The translations under genes and the position numbers were made by a program. From contig JACRKA010000014.1 in assembly GCA_016219905.1 (NCBI GenBank), positions 1-49,130 on the forward strand: 49,130 nt of DNA. The letters are read 5' to 3'. Each line of letters begins with the position of its first letter. Within the stretch, counting starts at the first letter, position 1. This stretch comes from Verrucomicrobiota bacterium (GTDB lineage: Bacteria; Verrucomicrobiota; Verrucomicrobiia; CAIQCK01). The notes under the pieces were generated by a model. That model did not search any database. It was not told the origin of the DNA and saw nothing but the letters and a program-made list of their open reading frames with translations. This document shows positions 34,152-43,047 of the stretch, in pieces.

Positions 34152-35717
34152 TCAGCCCTTCGTGCCCTTGTTCGGCCTGTCCGCGCCCGGCTGGCGCAGC
34201 CAGGGCGGCACGAAAATCTTGTCGCTCGGTGTGGCCGGCTCGTCGCCGCGCCAGCGGAAGCCCGCCGCTTCGAACCGCCCGCGGTTCACCTTCAGGAAGT
34301 CCAGCAGCCGCGACGCGAGCTGGTGGTTGGCCGAGTCGGCGCGCACCGAGAACGGCTGCGCCGCCTTCGCGCCGGCGTGCGCGATGTCAATCGCATCGAA
34401 GTGCTCGGCGACGGGCTGGACGTTGACGCGATAGACGATGGCCGCGTCCAGCGCCCCGGCTCGCATCTGGTTGATGAGGAAATCAGCCGTCGGCACCTCG
34501 ACGACGACGTTCTTCCGCACGGCGTCGTGCAGCGCCGACTGCCGCAGCATGCCGCGCGTCATGTAGCCGAGCGTGGACTGCTCGGCGTTGCAGAGGCCGA
34601 TGCGCAGGCCCGGCTTGGCCAGGTCAGCCATCGTGCGGATGCCATGCCGGTTGCCCTTCGGCGTCGCGATGACGATGTCGGTCTCCGTCAGCACGGTCGC
34701 CTCCGGGAAATGTTTCGCCACCGGCGGCACGAAGCAGAGGTCGCACGCGTAGTAGGCGTCCGGGAATTTCGGGTTGGTGCTGTCGCCCATCGTCTTCATC
34801 GCCGCGCAGAGGATGCCGCAGCCGTTGAACACCGTCGTGACCGTCACACCCTCGTGGTCGGCGAACTCCTTCAGCAGCTTCTCGATCGCCAGCCGGTTCA
34901 ACCCGCCGCTGTAGAGGATCATCTCCGGCTTCAACGCCCAGTGGTCGCCGGCGGCGGGCGTGAAGCCCTGATTCTTGAACACCGCCCCGCCCTTCTCCGG
35001 CGCGGCAAGGTAGCGCGCGAACCGCAGCGCCGCCGCCGGCTGCCGGCATGCCACGAGCACCGCGACACTGACATTCTCAATGCGGCCCGACAGCTCCGGC
35101 GCCTCGACGGCCTCGATGCCTTTGAACTGCGGCACGGTGCCGTCCCAGACTATTGCAGCGTCCACTGCGCCGATGGAAAGGTCGTTCGCGATCTCCGTCA
35201 CGGTCGGTTTCATCACCGCCGCGCGCGCCGCGAGCTTCGCCCACGTCTCACCACGCGCGGCCCGCGATGCGCGGCCGATGCTAGCGGCCTCCGGATTGGC
35301 CAGCTCCACGCGCACGTCGCCGCGCAGAAGGTCGGCCAGCGCGCGAACGGCCTTCGGGTTGCCCGCGCGCACGGCAATGACCGGATGCTGGCGGGCGATC
35401 GCAATCGTCTCGCGGACCGCGTCGAACTTGCGCGCGTCGGCGACCGCGCCGTCGTCGGCGGCGATGTAGAGGTCGCCCTGCTTCGCGACACGGATCGCGC
35501 TCAACATCGTGCCGCTGCCGCCGAATTGCAGGTTCACCTCGACGCCGAACTCGCGCCGGTAGTCCGCCGCGGCGGCCTCGACCGGCTTCTTGATGCCCGT
35601 CGCGCAATACACCGTCAGCGCCGACTCCGGCCGCGACGGCCCGCCGCCGCGCTGGAACCAGACGATGGCGGCAATGCCGATGGCGAGAGCACCCAGCAGA
35701 ATGGCAACAGGTCTCAT
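34152..35717 (-). CDS. Tandem-duplicated ModA-like solute-binding protein
   Basis: A 521-residue exported or membrane-anchored binding protein made of two ModA-type modules, ~34-255 and ~266-490, each about the size of a whole ModA. Residues 5-20 form a hydrophobic anchor. Module 1 has LTVYCATGIKKPVEAAA, LQFGGSGTMLSAI and GDLYIAADDG as in oxyanion binders. In module 2 the matching loop is FNGCGILCAAMKT (Cys300, Cys304) followed by YYACDLCFVPP (Cys325, Cys328), so the oxyanion Ser/Thr position is occupied by cysteine. The start is supported by GGAGGAAG before the ATG. It overlaps the preceding gene by ATGA. The ligands of the two modules may differ. Confidence 0.85.
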   Translation of the reverse strand: MRPVAILLGALAIGIAAIVWFQRGGGPSRPESALTVYCATGIKKPVEAAAADYRREFGVEVNLQFGGSGTMLSAIRVAKQGDLYIAADDGAVADARKFDAVRETIAIARQHPVIAVRAGNPKAVRALADLLRGDVRVELANPEAASIGRASRAARGETWAKLAARAAVMKPTVTEIANDLSIGAVDAAIVWDGTVPQFKGIEAVEAPELSGRIENVSVAVLVACRQPAAALRFARYLAAPEKGGAVFKNQGFTPAAGDHWALKPEMILYSGGLNRLAIEKLLKEFADHEGVTVTTVFNGCGILCAAMKTMGDSTNPKFPDAYYACDLCFVPPVAKHFPEATVLTETDIVIATPKGNRHGIRTMADLAKPGLRIGLCNAEQSTLGYMTRGMLRQSALHDAVRKNVVVEVPTADFLINQMRAGALDAAIVYRVNVQPVAEHFDAIDIAHAGAKAAQPFSVRADSANHQLASRLLDFLKVNRGRFEAAGFRWRGDEPATPSDKIFVPPWLRQPGADRPNKGTKG

Positions 35718-36811
35718 GGTTTCTTCCTCCGGCTCAAGCCGGCAATCATGGCGCCAAAGCCCAGCAGCACCACCGCGACGAGCCAACCCACCAGGCGCGA
35801 TTGGTCTTTCGGCGGCGGCGCGGCTTTCGGCTCCGCGCCCGTGATCACGACCGTCTCCGGCGCGGGCGCGTTCGTATTGGAAACGGAAGCCTTTGCCTCA
35901 GTGGCGGCCCCGGCAGTTTCCGCGGCCTTCTCCCGCGCTTCCTGCGCCTCCATCAGCTTCGCGTCCCAGTCCACCGCCATCAACAGGTCATAACCCGGAT
36001 TGGCCTCCTTCGCCTGGCACGAGCACGCTCCGAGCAGGAACATGCACATCTCGTCCACCGTCTCGTCCGACACCTCGCCCGCGGGCGCGACGCCGAGCAC
36101 CTTGCCGCGACCGAACACCGGCGCGACCACCGGCGCGCCCGCCGCGTCGGACTTCTCGGCCAGCGCCCACGTCAGCATCGCCACGAAAAACTTCTCAGCG
36201 GGGTCTGTCCGCGCCACGCGCAGCATCGAGAACTTCGCCTTCAGCGCCGGGCCGGGGCCGACCTGGCTGCTGGGATCGTTCGGGTCAATCTCCGGCAACG
36301 CCGCCACCGACTCGATGTATTTCAGCCGCTTCTCGATCGCCGCCGCCGCCGCGTCGTCCGCCGCGCGCTTGCCGCTCTCCACCAGCACCCACACGGCTGA
36401 TTCACCGGCGAGGATGCGCTTCGCCAGCTCGCGCCGGGCGGGGGAATCGGTCAACGCACGGAACACATCAGCCGTCAGCGGGCCGGACCAGATCGGCTTG
36501 TCGGGAGCCTGCGGCAACAGCAACCGCGCCGGACCATCGCTGGTTGCCGACTTGTCCTCCGTCGCCAGCAGGTTCAGGACTGGGTTCTTGCGCAACTCCG
36601 CAAGCAACGGCGCGATCTCCGCACTCTTCGCGACCGCCGCCGGCACGGCGAGTTGATAGGCGTCCGCTTGCCAGCGATCCAGCGCGTAACGGAACACCGG
36701 CACCGAGCAGGCCCGCGCATCCCCCGCGGCAGCGACCAGCCACGCCGCGCACGCCATCGCCGCGCCCAGCGTCATCCGCCCGCATCCAAGGTGGTGTTTG
36801 GAAGTAAACAT
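35714..36811 (-). CDS. Exported cysteine-bearing protein with C-terminal membrane anchor, first gene of ABC operon
   Basis: I do not recognise a characterised function. From ATG 36811 it has 365 residues: a signal peptide ending ...GDARA before CSVPVFRYALDRWQADAY, so the mature protein may begin with Cys35; a mixed, Ala-rich body; a cysteine motif MCMFLLGACSCQAKEANPG (Cys256, Cys263, Cys265); an Ala/Glu helical linker; and a membrane segment (~341-359) with a final RRKKP. It is probably a periplasmic domain tethered to the inner membrane. The stop overlaps the binding-protein start, so the two are coupled. The start is uncertain: Met at 36859 and 36775 are alternatives, none with a good ribosome site. 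Confidence 0.7.
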   Translation of the reverse strand: MFTSKHHLGCGRMTLGAAMACAAWLVAAAGDARACSVPVFRYALDRWQADAYQLAVPAAVAKSAEIAPLLAELRKNPVLNLLATEDKSATSDGPARLLLPQAPDKPIWSGPLTADVFRALTDSPARRELAKRILAGESAVWVLVESGKRAADDAAAAAIEKRLKYIESVAALPEIDPNDPSSQVGPGPALKAKFSMLRVARTDPAEKFFVAMLTWALAEKSDAAGAPVVAPVFGRGKVLGVAPAGEVSDETVDEMCMFLLGACSCQAKEANPGYDLLMAVDWDAKLMEAQEAREKAAETAGAATEAKASVSNTNAPAPETVVITGAEPKAAPPPKDQSRLVGWLVAVVLLGFGAMIAGLSRRKKP

Positions 36812-36880
36812 GTCAGTTTGAAATAATGCGCTATTACAGCCCATAATGCCAGTCCGCAACAGACTTCGGACTTGCGCCGC

Positions 36881-38191
36881 CTACTTCCCCAAATCGCGCA
36901 GCATCCGCCCGACTTCTTCCGCAAGCCGTTCGCCTGCGCCCGGCTCGTAGGGCGTGGTGCGGACTTCGTAGCCGCCGTCCGCGTAACTTTCCTTCGTCGG
37001 CACGTAGCCGGCCGCGCCGTTGCAGTGCGTGATGATGAACGTGTGCGGGAACGGCGAGGCCGTCTTGATCGCCTTGCCGATGGCGTTATAGACCTCGCCG
37101 CCGAGGCCCACGAACGCGATGTCGCCCACGCGCCCGACGGTGATGTGGAACGGCTGCGGTGGACTGACGGCCGCCGTCGTGGTTTCGACGCGCGGCTTGC
37201 GCGGGAACTCCACCGCTTTGAGCATCGTGCGGACTGTGCAGTTGGTGCTGCGCGGCTGAATCCCTTCCAACACGTGCGCGACTTCCTCGCCGAGCATCGT
37301 GCCCAACAGCACCGGCTCCGGTATCCAGCCGTTGTTGGTCTTGAACCCCGGCAGGACGCGGAACCACGGGTCAATGTCTCCCGACGCGCCCGCGAACGCC
37401 GCGGCCACGACGCCGCAGCCGAGATATTTTTCCAGGAACTGCTCCGCCAGCCCGTGCACGTCGCCGCTGACGAGCAGGTTCTTCGCCCCCAGCGACGTGC
37501 TGTGCGTGGCGTAGGCGAACAGGACGGCGGCGACGTCGTTCGTGCCGGCCCGCGTGAGCTTCAGCACCTGCACCTCGCGGTCGGTCATCACCGCCGGATT
37601 GCGATTAAGAAGGATCGTGGGGTTGCCCGCTTTGTCGCGGCCGGGCAGCCGGCGGTTCGCGCCGACGGACGACGCGCCGGATCCGACGCCGATCTGCACC
37701 GGGGCGAGGTTTTCCAGCGCCGCGCGGACGGTCTCGACCAGTTTGCCCTGCAACGCCTTCGAGTATTCCACGTTGTTAGTATGGCCCTTCTGCGGGTCGA
37801 AGTTCACCCACGGCCCGCTGTGTGTGTGCGTGGCGCTCAGGAACAACTCCGACGGCTTGAGTTGCGTCGCGTCCAGGATGGCCTTCCGGATGGGTTCCAC
37901 CGAGCCGTAGTAGAACCCGATGAGGTCGCAGGACACGAGCACCAGCCGCTGGCCGCCGTTTTCGAAAGCGACCACGCGCGCGGACAACGGGTCGTGGACG
38001 CCCTGCGACAATTCCTTCCGGCTCGCGTAGCCCGCCAGCATCACAGGCATCGTCGGCGTGATATCGCATGACGCGATGCCCGCGCGCAACGGAGCGGGCT
38101 CCGCCGCGAGGGCATTCGCCGCGAGCAGACAAGCCGCCATCATGAACAGCCACGACCATCGTGGCGTGAGAGACAAGCGATGTGTTCTCAT
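36881..38191 (-). CDS. Secreted neutral/alkaline ceramidase-like hydrolase
   Basis: A 436-residue exported protein with a signal peptide (WSWLFMMAACLLAANALAA, 12-30). The N-terminal neutral ceramidase pattern is clear: RAGIASCDITPTMPVMLAGYA, LFLSATHTHSGP (His122, His124), FAYATHSTSLG (His230), then GYVPTKESYADGGYEV. True neutral ceramidases cleave the amide of ceramide with a zinc-activated water and a Ser in a GDVSPN-like motif; here the corresponding sequence reads GASGDIDPWF with Asp274, and the C-terminal Ig-like domain is missing. Substrate is therefore open. Follows the Tat propeller gene by 9 bases. Confidence 0.82.
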   Translation of the reverse strand: MRTHRLSLTPRWSWLFMMAACLLAANALAAEPAPLRAGIASCDITPTMPVMLAGYASRKELSQGVHDPLSARVVAFENGGQRLVLVSCDLIGFYYGSVEPIRKAILDATQLKPSELFLSATHTHSGPWVNFDPQKGHTNNVEYSKALQGKLVETVRAALENLAPVQIGVGSGASSVGANRRLPGRDKAGNPTILLNRNPAVMTDREVQVLKLTRAGTNDVAAVLFAYATHSTSLGAKNLLVSGDVHGLAEQFLEKYLGCGVVAAAFAGASGDIDPWFRVLPGFKTNNGWIPEPVLLGTMLGEEVAHVLEGIQPRSTNCTVRTMLKAVEFPRKPRVETTTAAVSPPQPFHITVGRVGDIAFVGLGGEVYNAIGKAIKTASPFPHTFIITHCNGAAGYVPTKESYADGGYEVRTTPYEPGAGERLAEEVGRMLRDLGK

Positions 38192-38200
38192 AAGTGATCC

Positions 38201-39748
38201 TCAACGAGAAGATGGTTGCGGCCCGGCGGCGCGGAAGGAATACAGGTCGGCGTCCCGAAGGAAGAACTCCAGCCGGACCACCTGGCCCGCGAGCGCGTCT
38301 AGCGATTTGTTTTTCCACTTCACCTCGTGCGCGACGCTGTCGCCCGTGAAAGCCGCGCAGTCGGCGTAATCGAAGCCCGGCAGCGGCCGGCGTCGCTCGT
38401 CCGAGACGCGCACTTTCAACTCACCGCCGGTCGCAGTGGCGTTGACGAATAATCCGCCGCCCGGCCAGCGGAGCCGCCGTGTGCAAACCACGCCGCCGCC
38501 TTTCGGGCCGCGCAGCGAGATGAAGCCTTCCTTGCGGATCGTGGCCAGGCCGATGCCGCCGGTCCGCTCGGTGGTCCCGTGCGGGCCGTCCCAGCCATTA
38601 TAATAGATCCACCACTCGTCGCCGACCTCGACCCACGCGGGGCAGGCGAGAATTATCGTGTCGTCCCACGACCCGTCGGCGCCATACTCGATGAGCTTGG
38701 GCCGATGCGGCAGCCGCTCGAAATGGATCCCGTCCCGGCTCCACGCCAGCTCGGCGTGCATGAAGTCGTTCAGCCGGAAAGATTGGATGAAGCCCCAATA
38801 GATGCCCGCAAACGGGAAGACGGGCATCCCATAAAAATAGTTATAGCCATGCTCGCTGTCGGTCTCGTCGGGCATGAGGATGGTCTGCGGCTGGGCGGTC
38901 CACTCGGTCCAGAGTTCCTTGCTGGTCATGCGCGCAACGCCGCGGCGGGACTGGCCCGTATCAATCCGTTCCCGACCCTGGCCAGCGGCGAGGTAGATAT
39001 GTTTGGCCCGCAGATACATCACATACTCCTGCCGCGCGGCGTCGAAGACCACGGTGTTGTGGTGGTCGCTGTGGATCTTGCTGAGCGTGGTCTCCTTCTT
39101 CTCGTCCCAATGAACCCCGTCCTGCGAGCCGATCAGCCGGAGACTGCCGCCCGGTCCTGTGCGGTTGTAGAACATCACGTAGCGGTAGCCGCGCCGGTCC
39201 TTCTCCGGCAACGTGACGATCTGCGGCGTGTCGGCGCTTTGGATCACGACGTTGCGAGGCAGCCGCGCGTCGTCCCGGCCGGGAAACAAATCGAGCGCCT
39301 GCTTCTCCCACGCGATGCCGTCCTTCGATTGCGCAAACGCGATGAACGTGCGGTAAGCCTTCTGTCCTTTCTGCCGCGGCCCGTCCTTGTATTTGATCTC
39401 CTGGTTGAGTTGATACCAGAGCCGGAACAGGCCGGCCGGCTCGTCGCGGACGACCCACAGATGGCTCGGCTGGTCGCCGCTCATGACCGGGTTGCCCGGG
39501 TGCTTCTTGCACGAATGAAACACCCGCTTCACCGGCTCGTGCTTCTCCTGCAACGCCCACGTGCAGTCCACGACGTGCAGGTCGAAAAGAAACTGTGGTT
39601 GGCAGCCGATTCCCAGCGGCTCGTCGGGCAACACATTCGGCCCCCACGCGCCGCGGGCGGCGCGGAGTCCAAGCCCAAAGCCGGCGAGCGCCAGAGCGCC
39701 CGACCGGAGCAAGCTCCGCCGGCTGAGCGTCAACGGCCGAACTGCCAT
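38201..39748 (-). CDS. Tat-exported glycosidase-like five-bladed propeller protein
   Basis: A 515-residue protein. The N-terminus SRRSLLRSGALALAGFGLGL is a twin-arginine signal. The body has repeated blade motifs such as RLIGSQDGVHWDEK, ELAWSRDGIHFERLPHRP and WWIYYNGWDGPHG, seen in GH32/GH43/GH130-like propeller proteins of Planctomycetes and Verrucomicrobiota, and an Ig-like C-terminal part. Active-site acids cannot be assigned safely. ATG 39748 gives a compact Tat signal and overlaps the sulfatase end by 19 bases; a start 14 codons further up would lengthen the overlap. Confidence 0.75.
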   Translation of the reverse strand: MAVRPLTLSRRSLLRSGALALAGFGLGLRAARGAWGPNVLPDEPLGIGCQPQFLFDLHVVDCTWALQEKHEPVKRVFHSCKKHPGNPVMSGDQPSHLWVVRDEPAGLFRLWYQLNQEIKYKDGPRQKGQKAYRTFIAFAQSKDGIAWEKQALDLFPGRDDARLPRNVVIQSADTPQIVTLPEKDRRGYRYVMFYNRTGPGGSLRLIGSQDGVHWDEKKETTLSKIHSDHHNTVVFDAARQEYVMYLRAKHIYLAAGQGRERIDTGQSRRGVARMTSKELWTEWTAQPQTILMPDETDSEHGYNYFYGMPVFPFAGIYWGFIQSFRLNDFMHAELAWSRDGIHFERLPHRPKLIEYGADGSWDDTIILACPAWVEVGDEWWIYYNGWDGPHGTTERTGGIGLATIRKEGFISLRGPKGGGVVCTRRLRWPGGGLFVNATATGGELKVRVSDERRRPLPGFDYADCAAFTGDSVAHEVKWKNKSLDALAGQVVRLEFFLRDADLYSFRAAGPQPSSR

Positions 39749-41727
39749 TCTTTTTTGGTCTTGTTCGCCTGGTCGCATAGTCGAATCCAATCAATCTCCA
39801 CAGCGCCGGCTTTCGACGCGGGATAGAGGCGGACGTGTTGGAGTGTGCCTTTCACCGGCAACGCGATGCGGACCTCGTGCCACTCATTGTCGCCGGGCAG
39901 GTCGAAGCCGACGACGTTCTTCGGGTCGAACTGCTCCTGGTCGGCGGCGCGCCACCACATCTTGCCGGGGCCGCCCGCGGCGCTCCTGGCGCGGAATTGA
40001 AAGACCGCCTCGCCTGCATGCTTCAGCGCCGTGGTCGCGATGAAGGCGTTGCCGCCCGCGAGTTGCAGCTTCAGGATGCCGCCTTCGATCTTCGCGCTGT
40101 TGGTCTTGTCCACCCAGCCGCCCAGCGGGTCTTGCGCCCTGCGGGCGACGGCTGGCCTTTCGCTGGGCTTGTAAGCCGGATTGGGCCGCGGATACGTCGC
40201 GCCGGTGTCGGCTAGGAAGCCGTCAATCAACGCGTCGAGATCCTTCACGCGCGCGGGCTGCGCGGCGGCGAGGTCTTTGGCTTCGCTGATGTCGTCGCGC
40301 AGGTTGTAAAGCTCATGGCTCGGCGGCGCGCCGAACCAGCGGATGAGTTTCCAGTCACCGCTGCGCACCCACACGCCGCCGCATCGGCCGACGCTGCGGC
40401 CGTGGGGAAAGTAGTTGAAGAACGCCTTGCGCTCGAGCGGGCCGGTTTGTTTCAGCACGCAGGCGTAACTGACGCCGTCCATCTTCTGCTGTGCTGGACG
40501 CGGCAGGCCGATCAAGTCGAGCAGCGTCGGATACAAATCAATGTGGCCGACCACGGCGTCGCTGGTGGTGCCAACTTTGATGCGGCCGGGCCACGCCCAC
40601 ATCAACGGCACGCGCGTGCCGCCCTCGTAGAGCGTGCCTTTGCCGTCGCGCAACGGCGTGTTGACGGTGGGCGGCTGGTTGCCCGCCCACTTGCGCCAGT
40701 CGGTCACGAACGGGTCGTCGGCCTTGCGCTTCTTGGCCTTGCCATCCTCGCCGGTGTTGCTGTGCGTGTTGCCGCCGTTGTCGGAGTTGAAGACGATGAT
40801 GGTGTTCTCCGCGAGACCGTTCTTCTCCAGCGCATCGAGGATGCGGCCGAAACATTCGTCCACGCTGCGAAGCATCGAGGCCATGATGGGATTGCCCTGC
40901 ACGCCGCGCGGGTCCTTCTTCGACGCGAACAGCTTCGTGTATTCCGGCTTGTGCCCCCACGGGCCGTGGACGCCATAGTTCCACAGATTAAGGAAAAACG
41001 GCCGGTTGCGGTTCGCCTCGATGAACTTCACGGCCTCCGCGGCGAGCCGGTCCACGATGTATTCGCCGGGCGGGCCGTCGGTGATGGTGCCGACGCGCGA
41101 TTTGTTGCCATGCGGCTCGCCGTCGGGCTTCACGTCGTAGGGCGAGAAGTAGCCTCCCGGCGGCCCCGGATCGGGATGGCAGTGGAACGCGACATCGAAC
41201 CCCTGCTGCTCCGGCCAGTGCGGCTGCGTAAGGCCGAGGTGCCACTTGCCGATATGCGCCGTGCGATAGCCCGCGTCGCGCAACGCCTCGGCGAGCGTGT
41301 ATTCGGACGGCTCCATGAAATTCTTGCTCTGCGGCACGAGCATCGGCTGGTTCGGCGGCGCGGTGTCGGGCAGGAACTTGTGCCCCGCCGGCTGCGGCGG
41401 CTGATGGCCCGTGGCGCTGGTGATGCCGTGGCGGGCGGAGTATTTGCCCGTGAGCAAGCTCGCGCGCGTCGGCGAGCAGAGCGGCTGCGCGTAGGCGTCC
41501 GTAAACCGCATCGCGCGCGCGGCGAAGCGGTCCATGTTCGGCGTCTCGTAATATTTCGACCCATACGCGCCGCAGTCCATCCACCCCATGTCGTCCACGA
41601 GGAAGACGATGACGTTGGGCCGCTTCGCCGGCGCGTTGGCGGCGCTCGCAGGATGGAAGCACGCGCAGGCCATCGCGAGGCATGCGAGCAGGAGGTTTCG
41701 TGAGGTTGGTTTCATCGCAGTTTTCAT
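39730..41727 (-). CDS. Secreted arylsulfatase with extra C-terminal domain
   Basis: Removes sulfate esters, probably from polysaccharide. The 665 residues have a signal peptide (NLLLACLAMACACFHPASA; a lipoprotein cleavage is possible), metal ligands in VIVFLVDDMGWMDCGA (Asp45, Asp46) and the formylglycine motif CSPTRASLLTGK with Cys84, so it needs a sulfatase-maturing enzyme, which is not in the window. Later motifs include HIGKWHLG and VFNSDNGGNTHSN. The sulfatase domain ends near 530; residues ~535-650 form a beta-rich module (GNAFIATTALKHAGEAVFQF...) like a carbohydrate-binding domain. Nearest type by pattern is GalNAc-6-sulfatase. Confidence 0.92.
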   Translation of the reverse strand: MKTAMKPTSRNLLLACLAMACACFHPASAANAPAKRPNVIVFLVDDMGWMDCGAYGSKYYETPNMDRFAARAMRFTDAYAQPLCSPTRASLLTGKYSARHGITSATGHQPPQPAGHKFLPDTAPPNQPMLVPQSKNFMEPSEYTLAEALRDAGYRTAHIGKWHLGLTQPHWPEQQGFDVAFHCHPDPGPPGGYFSPYDVKPDGEPHGNKSRVGTITDGPPGEYIVDRLAAEAVKFIEANRNRPFFLNLWNYGVHGPWGHKPEYTKLFASKKDPRGVQGNPIMASMLRSVDECFGRILDALEKNGLAENTIIVFNSDNGGNTHSNTGEDGKAKKRKADDPFVTDWRKWAGNQPPTVNTPLRDGKGTLYEGGTRVPLMWAWPGRIKVGTTSDAVVGHIDLYPTLLDLIGLPRPAQQKMDGVSYACVLKQTGPLERKAFFNYFPHGRSVGRCGGVWVRSGDWKLIRWFGAPPSHELYNLRDDISEAKDLAAAQPARVKDLDALIDGFLADTGATYPRPNPAYKPSERPAVARRAQDPLGGWVDKTNSAKIEGGILKLQLAGGNAFIATTALKHAGEAVFQFRARSAAGGPGKMWWRAADQEQFDPKNVVGFDLPGDNEWHEVRIALPVKGTLQHVRLYPASKAGAVEIDWIRLCDQANKTKKEWQFGR

Positions 41728-41739
41728 GATGGGCAGCGC

Positions 41740-43047
41740 CTACTCAAACACCGCAGCCAGCTCGCCGGTTTTGGCCCGCGCCGATTTTACTGCGGCCTTC
41801 AGGAACTCGGACCGGAGCGGCTTGATGGCCAGCGCCGCCTTGAACAGCGATGCCCGCTCCAAGACGGAGAGGATTCGTCGCATCGCGCGGTGGCTGAGCT
41901 TCTGCGGGTCTTCAAAGACGAGGCTGGCCAGTTTGCCCCGCTCGACGGCCATGATGACGGTCCGGTCGAAGATCGTTTCCGGCGTGAACACCCGCTGCTC
42001 GCGCGGTTTCATCGTGATGGCCCCGGTCTTGCACGCGCTGTGGCACACGCCGCAGCCGAGACAGAGTTCCTCCTCGCAGACGGCAAACTTTTTCACGCGG
42101 CCGTTTGCCGGCTTCTCCACAAGGTCAATCACGTTGAACGGGCACGCGCTGGCGCATTTGCCGCAGCCTTTGCACCGCGAATCGTCCATCGCGGCGAACC
42201 AATTCGAGCTGACCACCGCGTTGCGGATGTTGAACGTCTTGACCGCGACGCACAGCTCGCAGCAGCAACCGCAGCAGTTGCAGATGCACATGGGCTTCTG
42301 CTTCACGTTGTCACAGCTTTGCGCCAGGCCGGCGTCCTTGCTCTCCTGCAGGATGCGGAGGCCGTCCTGTTTGGTGATGGCTTTTCCCAACCCGTGGCGG
42401 GCGACATATTCCGCGGCGAAGTTGAGGGACAGGCAGGTCATCTGCGGGCGGTCGCACGCCCTGCCCAGATGCTCCGCCTTGTGCCGGCAGGCGCAGAGCG
42501 ACACGCTCACGGCCGTGGCGCTCTCCACGACGCGCGTCGCGCGCTCCCAGTCGAGGATGCCGGTGGTCACGTCCTGCGGCAGGGCCTCCTCGCGGAGAAG
42601 CGACCGCATGATCTGCGTCGGCCCCGAGAACAGCCCGCGGGTGAAGTCGCCTTCCTCGGCGATATACTTCTCAAACAACCGGGCCACTTCAGCGGTTGGC
42701 ACGTCCGGGCCTGTGCGCATGAAGAAAAACTCGAACAACCCCATGACCACCGGCGGCAGTGCGTAGTAGCGTCGCCCGTCGCGCTCCAGATCCAGCATGA
42801 GGCCCCGCCGCGCGAGGTTCTTCAACTGCCCGTCCAGGTCGGCCTCCGGAACACCGAGCTTGCGCGAGAGCACGTCCACTGGTGTCGGGATGCCGGGGAT
42901 GCGCCGCGCGATGTCCGCTTCATGCGGCTTGTAGAGAAGCTCCAGTATCCTCGTGAAAGTCGGCGATTCCGGCGCGCCACAGTTCATGGCATCCAGCCGC
43001 TGCTGGAGCTGCTGATAAGGTCGGTTCGATGACGCGATGTGGCCCAT
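41740..43047 (-). CDS. Cysteine-rich multi-cluster iron-sulfur protein with N-terminal winged-helix-like domain
   Basis: A 435-residue cytoplasmic protein with 22 cysteines. Residues ~28-100 look like a winged helix (ILELLYKPHEADIARRIPG ... RGLMLDLERDGRRYYALPP). A middle group has Cys185, 187, 198, 205 and 245 and the dense block CICNCCGCCCELC (254-266). Then come two classic 4Fe-4S motifs, C292-x2-C-x2-C-x3-C302-P and C329-x2-C-x2-C-x3-C339. The C-terminal ~90 residues are helical and basic. Four or more clusters seem possible. Function unknown: electron transfer or redox sensing. It lies 12 bases before the sulfatase, but the roles are not obviously linked. Confidence 0.85.
   Translation of the reverse strand: MGHIASSNRPYQQLQQRLDAMNCGAPESPTFTRILELLYKPHEADIARRIPGIPTPVDVLSRKLGVPEADLDGQLKNLARRGLMLDLERDGRRYYALPPVVMGLFEFFFMRTGPDVPTAEVARLFEKYIAEEGDFTRGLFSGPTQIMRSLLREEALPQDVTTGILDWERATRVVESATAVSVSLCACRHKAEHLGRACDRPQMTCLSLNFAAEYVARHGLGKAITKQDGLRILQESKDAGLAQSCDNVKQKPMCICNCCGCCCELCVAVKTFNIRNAVVSSNWFAAMDDSRCKGCGKCASACPFNVIDLVEKPANGRVKKFAVCEEELCLGCGVCHSACKTGAITMKPREQRVFTPETIFDRTVIMAVERGKLASLVFEDPQKLSHRAMRRILSVLERASLFKAALAIKPLRSEFLKAAVKSARAKTGELAAVFE

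Noticed and set aside
31791-35717. Ordinary molybdate uptake operon modABC-moeB
   Set aside because: The binding protein is duplicated with cysteines at one ligand site, the ATPase lacks the TOBE domain and the MoeB-like protein lacks its Asp pair, so the symbols were not used. Molybdate or tungstate transport is still possible.
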